A stretch of DNA of 64,000 nucleotides. Origin: Pseudomonas sp. Leaf58. GTDB taxonomy: Bacteria > Pseudomonadota > Gammaproteobacteria > Pseudomonadales > Pseudomonadaceae. The stretch is from NCBI RefSeq assembly GCF_003627215.1, contig NZ_CP032677.1, positions 1,741,501-1,805,500 of the forward strand, given 5' to 3'. The translations under genes and the position numbers were made by a program. Of the stretch, positions 58,228-64,000 are shown piece by piece. A model generated the notes under the pieces. That model was given only the letters and a program-made list of their open reading frames with translations, was not told the DNA's origin and did no database searches. Numbering within the stretch: position 1 is the stretch's first letter; every line of letters starts with the position of its first letter.

Positions 58228-58750
58228 TGACCCAATACCTCTCGCTGGGATCTACGCGGCGATCGAGCAACACATAAGTGAAGCCATACCAGGCCTCGCT
58301 TATGTTGGCACCATGCCGGACGGTATCGACATTGTGCCCATGCCGGCAGTAGTACTCGAGTTGGCTGGCCTTGAGAGTGCGGATAAAGATCCTGGTACAG
58401 GCGAAACCGCTGTTGATGCTCGCTTCGAGGCGCGTGTGATTGTTGGCGTAGAGGTGCCCAACTGCTTGCATGTGGTCGCTTTCGCTGCGGCACAGCTGGC
58501 GGTACTGCTACGGATGCAGTCATGGGGCTTAGCCGTCGAGTTTGCCCAGTTCGTAAGGGCAGAGCGGGACTGGAGCCGCCCCGAGCTGGATAGTTACGCG
58601 GTCTGGGTGGTTGAGTGGACGCAGGTGATCTATCTCGGAGAGGAGGAGTGGCCGTGGCCCCGAGAGCCCGGCCCGCTGGTCGTCGCCTTCGATCCTGACG
58701 CTGGTCAGGGCAACGAGCATCACTACCAATCACCTGAGACCCTGGAGTGA
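58220..58750 (+). CDS. Prophage tail-completion/baseplate protein, unknown type
   Basis: A 176-residue protein with the outline of Mu gp37/P2-type tail-completion proteins: a short N-terminal helix, then beta structure (AVVLELAGLESADKD). ATG 58220 is used. The longer frame overlaps the previous gene. It is followed by baseplate gene V with a 4-base overlap, so it belongs to the tail module. Confidence 0.6.
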   Translation: MVDDPIPLAGIYAAIEQHISEAIPGLAYVGTMPDGIDIVPMPAVVLELAGLESADKDPGTGETAVDARFEARVIVGVEVPNCLHVVAFAAAQLAVLLRMQSWGLAVEFAQFVRAERDWSRPELDSYAVWVVEWTQVIYLGEEEWPWPREPGPLVVAFDPDAGQGNEHHYQSPETLE

Positions 58751-59349
58751 GTTACGCGAGCGCCGAGCACGACCGCATGTTGGCCGGCGTGATAATCAAG
58801 GGCTATGTCGTGGCGATCGACCTGGACGCTGGCAAGCTGCGCATGTCGGACGGTACCGGCTGGAGCAGTGCCTGGGTGCGTTGGCATTCGTTGGCTGCTG
58901 GCAAGGCGCGACACTGGCGAGCACCGAGCCTGGGAGAGCAGGGCGCGTTGGTCAGCCCTAGCGGCGACCCTGCTCAGGGTACTTTCATTCCGGGCCTGTA
59001 CGGCAACGCCGGCGAGCGTCCGGACAACCGCGACCATGTCGAGGTGTGGCGTTTCGATGATGGTGGGTCCCTGGTCTACGACTGGGCGGCCAATAGCTAC
59101 ACCATCAAGCTCCCCACCGGCACGGTTAACATCGAGGTCGGCAGCAGCAAGGCGGTGGTCACCGACGACGCGATCACCGCCAAGTCGACCGCAATCAGCG
59201 CCGAGGCCGAGAGCATCACGGCTAAGGCGGCCATGATCACCCTGCAGGGCTCCGTGCAGATCGACGGGCCGTTACGCGTAACGGGCGACATTTTCGGCCT
59301 CGGGAAAATCATCGACACCGGCGGCAACACCGCCAATCACAAACACTGA
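58747..59349 (+). CDS. Baseplate assembly protein V (spike)
   Basis: A 200-residue gpV-family baseplate spike from GTG 58747. An N-terminal OB-type domain is followed by beta-helical repeats (AVVTDDAITAKSTAIS). The end reads NTANHKH, where the terminal HxH motif binds the iron at the spike tip in P2 and R-pyocins. It is the first tail gene in the P2 order. Confidence 0.9.
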   Translation: MSYASAEHDRMLAGVIIKGYVVAIDLDAGKLRMSDGTGWSSAWVRWHSLAAGKARHWRAPSLGEQGALVSPSGDPAQGTFIPGLYGNAGERPDNRDHVEVWRFDDGGSLVYDWAANSYTIKLPTGTVNIEVGSSKAVVTDDAITAKSTAISAEAESITAKAAMITLQGSVQIDGPLRVTGDIFGLGKIIDTGGNTANHKH

Positions 59350-59350
59350 C

Positions 59351-59376
59351 AGCCCGCTCTCGCGGGCTTTGTCTTT
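59351..59376 (+). terminator. Hairpin with T stretch after gene V
   Basis: AGCCCGC / GCGGGCT with a 4-base loop followed by TTGTCTTTT. It lies in the 42-base gap between gene V and the next gene. It may be an attenuator inside the late operon. Confidence 0.65.
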
Positions 59377-59391
59377 TCTGGAGCATCACTT

Positions 59392-59628
59392 ATGGCAGTT
59401 AAGAAAACCGCCGCGACTGACGCGGCGGCGGATGCGGGCGATCCCGCAGCTGTAACTGGCGTGACCTTTGCCGACAGCGCCTACACCTCGCGCTCGCTGT
59501 TCCTGCAGGCCGGCGACGACCTGCGCGAGTTGAAGGTGCTGGCTGGCCGCGTGACCGTCCAGGCCGACGACGACGAGGCGCTGGCGTTCCTGGGTGGCCA
59601 CGCCGACCTGCAGCGCCTGGACTGCTAA
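59392..59628 (+). CDS. Small prophage tail-region protein, unknown
   Basis: A 78-residue protein. The first 20 residues are Ala/Asp-rich (AVKKTAATDAAADAGDPAA). The rest is predicted beta/helical (YTSRSLFLQAGDDLRELKVL). It sits between genes V and W, where several P2-like Pseudomonas phages have a small ORF. No function recognised. Confidence 0.62.
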   Translation: MAVKKTAATDAAADAGDPAAVTGVTFADSAYTSRSLFLQAGDDLRELKVLAGRVTVQADDDEALAFLGGHADLQRLDC

Positions 59629-59630
59629 CC

Positions 59631-59957
59631 ATGATTGGCGTGGACCGGCGAACCGGCCAGCCGCTTTCGGGCCTCGATCATCTGAAACAGTCGATTGAGG
59701 ACATTCTGACCACCCCCTTGGGTAGCCGACGCATGCGGCCGGAGTACGGCAGCAACCTGCGCCGCTTTGTCGACCTGCCGGTTAATGAGGGCTGGAAAAG
59801 CGCCGTGCAGGCCGAGGTGGCCCGCGCCTTGGGCCGCTGGGAGCCGCGCGTGCAGCTGGAGCGCGTCAAGGTGGTTTCCGTGCTTGATGGCCAGATTGGT
59901 CTGGAGCTGACAGGCCAGTACCTGGGCAACTCGGCCGTCGTGGAGGTGAGTGCATGA
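59631..59957 (+). CDS. Baseplate protein W (gp25 family)
   Basis: A 108-residue gpW/gp25-family baseplate wedge protein. Typical parts are LKQSIEDILTTPLGSRRMRP near residues 16-35, EYGSNLRRFVD near 36-46 and QVELERV-like VQLERVKVVS. It overlaps gene J by 4 bases. Confidence 0.92.
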   Translation: MIGVDRRTGQPLSGLDHLKQSIEDILTTPLGSRRMRPEYGSNLRRFVDLPVNEGWKSAVQAEVARALGRWEPRVQLERVKVVSVLDGQIGLELTGQYLGNSAVVEVSA

Positions 59958-60934
59958 TTGACCTGTCTTTGCTACCCCCGCCCGATGTGGTGGAAACCCT
60001 GGACTTTGAGACGCTGTATCAGGAGATCGTAGGCATTTTCCGCAGCCATATGGGCGACCAGTGGACGGCGCTGTTGGAGTCTGAACCGGTCGTCAAGCTG
60101 ATGGAGGTCATGGCCTACCGCGAGCTGCTGATGCGGGCGCGGGTCAACTCGGCGGCCAAGGCCAGCTTGTTGGCTTATGCCAAGCGTGCCGACCTGGACA
60201 ACCGCGCCGCCGATTACGGTGTGCAGCGGTTGACCATTCGCGCGGCCGATCCTGATGCGGTGCCGCCGGTGGAGGCCGTTATGGAAGACGACGAGGCGCT
60301 GCGCTATCGCACGCGGCTGTCGCTTGAGGCGCTGTCCGTTGCCGGCAGCCGTGGCGCATATGAGTACCACGGCCTGACCGCCTCGGCCGAGTTGGCCAAC
60401 GTGTCGGTCGATTCGCCCCGGTTTTCCGGGGTGGCGCTCGACGCCGCAGTTAAAGCGTTGCTGCCGGCCGGGGCCATTGTGGTGGTCTGTGACTACGACG
60501 CCGGACTGGATAAGCCACTGCCCGGCGACGTGTCGCTGGCCATTCTGCCAAGGCTGGATAGCACTTCGCTGCCGGCCCAACTGGTGGCCACGGTACAGGC
60601 GGCGTTGTCGGCCGAGAGCGTGCGGCCGGTCACCGACCGACCGCGCGTGCAGACGGGCGCACCGACCGACTTCAAGGTGCAGGCCGTCCTGCACGTCGAA
60701 GCCGGGCCAGATCCGGCGGTGGTCAAAGCGACTGCCCGCAAAGGCCTGGACGCGGCCATTGCCGAGGCGCGAAGCCTGGAGGGGCAGTTGCCGCTGTCAG
60801 CGATCTATGCAGCGTTACACGTAACGGGCATTAGCCAGGTTGACCTGGTGCACCCGACTGCAGGTATCGCGTGTGACAAGCGGCATTACCCCAACTGCAC
60901 GTCAATCATGCTGACCACGCAGGTGGCCACGTGA
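59954..60934 (+). CDS. Baseplate protein J
   Basis: A 326-residue gpJ baseplate wedge protein. The region LLMRARVNSAAKASLLAYAK near residues 56-75 and the RYRTRLSLEALSVAGSRGAY region near 119-138 are family-typical, with the end ISQVDLVHPT. It overlaps W and I genes by 4 bases each. Confidence 0.92.
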   Translation: MIDLSLLPPPDVVETLDFETLYQEIVGIFRSHMGDQWTALLESEPVVKLMEVMAYRELLMRARVNSAAKASLLAYAKRADLDNRAADYGVQRLTIRAADPDAVPPVEAVMEDDEALRYRTRLSLEALSVAGSRGAYEYHGLTASAELANVSVDSPRFSGVALDAAVKALLPAGAIVVVCDYDAGLDKPLPGDVSLAILPRLDSTSLPAQLVATVQAALSAESVRPVTDRPRVQTGAPTDFKVQAVLHVEAGPDPAVVKATARKGLDAAIAEARSLEGQLPLSAIYAALHVTGISQVDLVHPTAGIACDKRHYPNCTSIMLTTQVAT

Positions 60935-61653
60935 GCCTGCTGCCGCATAACGCCACGCTGCTGGAGCGCTCGCTGGAGGCGGCCAGCGAGCAAGGTATTG
61001 ACCCGGAAATCATCCGGGGCATTGCCGACTCGACGCGCTGCCCGCCTGACTTCCTGCCGTGGCTCGGTTGGGCCTGGAAGGTAGAGGGCTGGGAGGCGGC
61101 CAACAACAACGCCCAGCGCCGCGAGCTGGTCCGCGAGGCGATTCCGGTTCACAAGACCAAGGGCACCGTCGGGGCGATCCGGCGGGTGCTTAAGGCGGTG
61201 CGGGTCAATGCGGATTTCAAGGAATGGCACCAGATCCCGAACGCGGCCCCGTACACGTTTCAGGTCACGGCCTGGGCGAACGAGAACCGCGAGGGGGAGG
61301 GCTCGATTATTTCGCCGCAGCTTGGGGCGCGTCTGCGCGCCCTGGTCGACGCGGCAAAGAACGAGCGCAGCCACTACGAGTTTCGCCTTGGCGCGCGCTT
61401 TGACGGCGGCCTGCTGTTTGCCAATGCCAGCCGAGCGCGCGGCCTGCAGCGCCTGACTGTGAATGCCCAGGCGGTGCAGATCGACGTTGCAGTGCAGGGC
61501 CTGCAGTTCGCCAATGCCACCCGGTCGTTCGGCGTGTCTCGGCGCTCTGTCGAGGCCCTGGGCGTTCCGATCAACGCTGAGTCGGGCTTTGTGGTCGCCA
61601 GTGCGACCCGTGCCCTAGTCGTCGTGCGTACCACGATGGAGGCTGTTCTATGA
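60931..61653 (+). CDS. Tail protein I
   Basis: A 240-residue gpI-type baseplate protein starting at GTG 60931. The first half matches the family (PDFLPWLGWAWKVEGWEAAN, GTVGAIRRVLKAV). The second half is a repeat-rich extension that contains two related segments, FANASRARGLQRL and FANATRSFGVSRRS. It overlaps gene J and the fibre gene by 4 bases. Confidence 0.9.
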   Translation: MSLLPHNATLLERSLEAASEQGIDPEIIRGIADSTRCPPDFLPWLGWAWKVEGWEAANNNAQRRELVREAIPVHKTKGTVGAIRRVLKAVRVNADFKEWHQIPNAAPYTFQVTAWANENREGEGSIISPQLGARLRALVDAAKNERSHYEFRLGARFDGGLLFANASRARGLQRLTVNAQAVQIDVAVQGLQFANATRSFGVSRRSVEALGVPINAESGFVVASATRALVVVRTTMEAVL

Positions 61654-62516
61654 GTACCCCGTTACAACCTGTGATCACCAAGGCGGGGCTGGCGGCGATC
61701 CTGCGGGCCGATAACACCGGCATCGCGGCGCAGATCACCCACATTGCCCTTGGCACATCCGGCTACACGCCGTCAGCCGACCAGAAAAGCCTGGTTGCGC
61801 AAACGGCCAAGTATCCGATTGCCGGCGGCGAGCGCCTGAGCAGCACCTTGCTACACCTGACCGCCCTTGCCGATGGCGACCGCGCTTTTTGGGTGCGGGA
61901 AATCGGCTTTCTGCTGAGCGACGGCACCCTGTTGGCGGTGTGGTCCGATTCATCCACCCCACTGGCCTACAAGTCGGCGGATACCGACTTGCTGCTGGCC
62001 TACGACCTTTCGCTGGCAGCGCTGCCGGCGGATAGCGTGACGATTGTCAGCAACGAGGCCGGCCTGAGCCTGAGCTTGGCCGGGCCGCTGGCTGCGCAGG
62101 CGCAGGCATTGATTGCCGAGCAGCTGCGCGGCCTGCAGCGACAGGATCAGCTCGACCAGCAAGGCCAGTGGCAGCGCGTGGCGGGGGAGCAGCTTTCCCG
62201 CTTGCTGTCGCGCATGTCGGACGTGGAGCGCCGGCAAGATGCCGACCGCGAAGGCCTGGCCAGCGGCGTCACCAGCAATGCCGCTGCAGTGATTGCTGAT
62301 CAGTTGCGTGGCCTGCAGCAGCAGGACCAGTTGGACGCCCAGGGCGAGGTATCGCGCCGGGCTGGTGTGGTTCTCGACAACCATACGCAGCGCCTGCAAG
62401 CCGTAGAGCTTCGCCAAGACAACGACCGTGAAGGCTTGTTGAGCCTTTCAATCTGTAACGCAGCGGCCGTCATTGCGCTGCAAACCCTCGTAAGCAAAAA
62501 CACCTTTGGAGCATAA
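61650..62516 (+). CDS. Tail fibre protein, short form (gpH-like N-terminal part)
   Basis: A 288-residue protein with the phage tail-collar fibre domain at residues 1-150 (ITKAGLAAILRADNTGIAAQ, QITHIALGTSGYTP). Residues 150-288 contain repeated coiled-coil units: IAEQLRGLQRQDQLDQQG and IADQLRGLQQQDQLDAQG, and three RQDxDREGL-type units. It ends without a receptor-binding head. This function may be provided by the next gene, since the two are 6 bases apart. Confidence 0.82.
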   Translation: MSTPLQPVITKAGLAAILRADNTGIAAQITHIALGTSGYTPSADQKSLVAQTAKYPIAGGERLSSTLLHLTALADGDRAFWVREIGFLLSDGTLLAVWSDSSTPLAYKSADTDLLLAYDLSLAALPADSVTIVSNEAGLSLSLAGPLAAQAQALIAEQLRGLQRQDQLDQQGQWQRVAGEQLSRLLSRMSDVERRQDADREGLASGVTSNAAAVIADQLRGLQQQDQLDAQGEVSRRAGVVLDNHTQRLQAVELRQDNDREGLLSLSICNAAAVIALQTLVSKNTFGA

Positions 62517-62522
62517 GACCCC

Positions 62523-63284
62523 ATGAGTCTCGAATCTGATGTAGCCAACCTGGTCACGCAAACCAACTCGCTGCTTTCCTATTTCCAAACCCGAAAGGCG
62601 GGCATTGATGCTGCTGTCGCGGCCGCTATCGCCGCAGCGCCAGAAACCTCGCGCTCTTGGTATGTCGACCCGGTCAACGGTCTGGACACCAACAAGGGCA
62701 CCCAGGCCGAGCCGTTCAAGACCATCAACAAGGCTATCGCGGTTACCCCGCCCAGCGGCGTCTGCACGGCGTACATCATGGACGACTACGACATGCCGGC
62801 CGGTATCGGCTCGCTGAACTCGGTGCTGATCATGATCGGGGTAGCGAAAAACGGTGTACGGCCGAAGCTCAAGCCCAAGTACGTCACCAGTACTGATGCC
62901 AACAGCGTCACCACCACCAACATGACCGGCTTCAACATGTACCTCGCGTCGAATCTGATTTCGATTCGAGACATGGATATCTACTTGCCGTCGCCTGCAG
63001 GGCTAAACCCGGCGCCGAACAACGCCCGTGCCGGCTCGTTCTTCCGTGGTTTCTCTAGCGTGAACGTGCCGACCGTCTTCAACGTGTCCCTGGAAAACGT
63101 GGCCGTCACCATGGCTGCGGACTGGTTCGGCAACTTCATCGGCGTTACGTCGAGCAGCGTGGTTCTGGCGACCACCAACGTATCGTTCCCAAGCGGTTTC
63201 GCTGGTCGCTACGTCAGCAACGTGGCCGCCGGCGCCCTGGTGAAAGACCTGGGCCATGTCATGTCTAACCTCGCTTCCCTGTAA
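62523..63284 (+). CDS. Putative fibre tip protein with right-handed beta-helix
   Basis: A 253-residue protein. The segment SWYVDPVNGLDTNKGTQAEP (residues 43-62), followed by FKTINKAIAVTP, is the entry of parallel beta-helix/pectate-lyase-type fibre domains. The rest is repetitive beta structure rich in Asn and Ser. The first 40 residues are helical and may bind the preceding fibre. It is probably the receptor-binding part of the tail fibre. Confidence 0.68.
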   Translation: MSLESDVANLVTQTNSLLSYFQTRKAGIDAAVAAAIAAAPETSRSWYVDPVNGLDTNKGTQAEPFKTINKAIAVTPPSGVCTAYIMDDYDMPAGIGSLNSVLIMIGVAKNGVRPKLKPKYVTSTDANSVTTTNMTGFNMYLASNLISIRDMDIYLPSPAGLNPAPNNARAGSFFRGFSSVNVPTVFNVSLENVAVTMAADWFGNFIGVTSSSVVLATTNVSFPSGFAGRYVSNVAAGALVKDLGHVMSNLASL

Positions 63285-63299
63285 TTCGGAGTACACCCC

Positions 63300-63764
63300 A
63301 TGCAAACCCGTAACTTGAGCGTCGACTTTGGCGGCGCGTTCCTTGCCGGCTACAACTATGAAGCCCTGCCCGTGGGCGCGGCCTTGCTGGTGGCTGCCAT
63401 GCAGATCGACCAAGCGGCCGATGTGGCTCGCGCGTCGGTGATCAACGACCCGCTGCGTGCCCTGGAGCATCAGCGCGCGGCGGACGAGGCCCGCGCGTTC
63501 CAGCAGGCCGGTTACGCCGGCGACACGCCGGCCTATGTGAAGGCCTGGGCTGATGCTGCAGGGCTGGAGCCGCAGGAGGCCGCCGACAGCATTCTGGCCA
63601 AGGCTAAGGCTTGGGACGATGCGTTGCTGAGCCTTCGCGCCTTGCGCCTCAAGGGCAAACAGGACGTGCAGAAAGCGACAACCCACGCGGAAGCCGAGGC
63701 CATTGCCGACGTGGCCATTGCAGCGATCAAGGAGAGCGTGCAGGGCCTCGGCCTCGACGTTTAA
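63300..63764 (+). CDS. Putative tail fibre assembly/chaperone-like protein
   Basis: A 154-residue protein, Ala-rich and helical (AAMQIDQAADVARASVINDP). It follows the fibre genes and is similar in size and position to fibre assembly proteins of P2-like phages, though it lacks the classic Tfa signatures. A terminator lies 28 bases after its stop. Confidence 0.5.
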   Translation: MQTRNLSVDFGGAFLAGYNYEALPVGAALLVAAMQIDQAADVARASVINDPLRALEHQRAADEARAFQQAGYAGDTPAYVKAWADAAGLEPQEAADSILAKAKAWDDALLSLRALRLKGKQDVQKATTHAEAEAIADVAIAAIKESVQGLGLDV

Positions 63765-63791
63765 GCCAGTTCCCACCCCGTAACCCCATGG

Positions 63792-63811
63792 GCCGCTAAG
63801 CGGCTTTTTTT
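63792..63811 (+). terminator. Rho-independent terminator after fibre genes
   Basis: GCCGC TAA GCGGC followed by seven T. It probably separates the baseplate/fibre block from the next one. Confidence 0.82.
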
Positions 63812-63828
63812 GTGCCTGGAGGGCACGC

Positions 63829-64000
63829 ATGAATCGAACCCACTTCGAGCACGTCCTGGCGGCGCTGCTGATCATGGTCGCCCTGTGGGGCGTCCTGGCC
63901 TGGCTGGGCGTTCCCGCTGGTCACTGGGCCGGCGCCGCTGCCGGCATCTTCTTTTTCGCCGGACGCGAGTACACCCAAGGCGAGCGCAACCTGGCGCACG
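63829..64000 (+). CDS. Prophage membrane protein, N-terminal part (cut by window edge)
   Basis: The first 57 codons are visible. They begin MNRTHFEHVLAALLIMVALW and carry two hydrophobic segments: residues 9-26 and about 34-45 (GAAAGIFFFAG). GGAGGG lies 7 bases upstream of ATG 63829. It may be a second holin-like or lysis-related protein. The gene continues past the window. Confidence 0.6.
   Translation, partial: MNRTHFEHVLAALLIMVALWGVLAWLGVPAGHWAGAAAGIFFFAGREYTQGERNLAH

Overview
The window is high-GC DNA of the Pseudomonas putida group. The evidence is the gene order (topA, sulA-lexA, psrA, nagZ, mfd, gap, sthA, lolCDE, queF, mlaA, tal, dusA), close protein resemblance to Pseudomonas families, and many copies of the REP palindrome typical of P. 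putida between genes.

Core chromosome, 1 to about 33.6 kb. It starts inside topA. A sulA-lexA SOS operon with two LexA boxes follows, then psrA with its own operators, an L,D-transpeptidase and nagZ. On the minus strand come a SNF2 helicase, a CsiV-like protein and mfd. Next are a long-form gap, an apbE left without visible nqr genes, the transhydrogenase sthA, a phosphodiesterase and a PilZ protein. The lipoprotein exporter lolCDE is followed by a copper-type two-component system (minus strand) facing a secreted cupredoxin, with a CusR-like box between them. Then come queF, a HAD protein lacking its catalytic aspartates, mlaA, an RssB/RssC-like signalling pair, a PhoD-like enzyme, transaldolase and dusA.

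Prophage, about 33.6 kb to beyond the right edge. A tyrosine integrase reads away from the 5' end of dusA, a known integration hot spot. Between the integrase and the phage control region is cargo: a 1323-residue hybrid sensor kinase translationally coupled to an HD-GYP response regulator (35.7-40.8 kb), plus a cluster of tiny overlapping ORFs. The control region has a leftward operon of six small genes, two of them PrtN-like, then an S24-type repressor, a YdaS/Cro-like gene and a CII-like gene. Four TTAGC-N4-GCTAA-type operators flank the repressor gene, which suggests one repressor controls both arms in a PrtR/PrtN-like circuit.

Replication and late genes run rightward: a DksA-like zinc protein, a primase-helicase, a 325-bp array of GTGTTGGGT repeats in both orientations, an unknown protein, a probable holin, and a reversed orphan gene. 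A repeat-bearing stretch just before the terminase genes is a candidate cos region. The head module is lambda-like (terminase pair, gpW, portal, ClpP-type protease, decoration protein, capsid). The tail module is P2/R-pyocin-like (V, W, J, I, H-type fibre, a beta-helix-type protein). The phage is therefore a mosaic, probably a myovirus. Sheath, tube, tape measure and the distal att site must lie past 64000.
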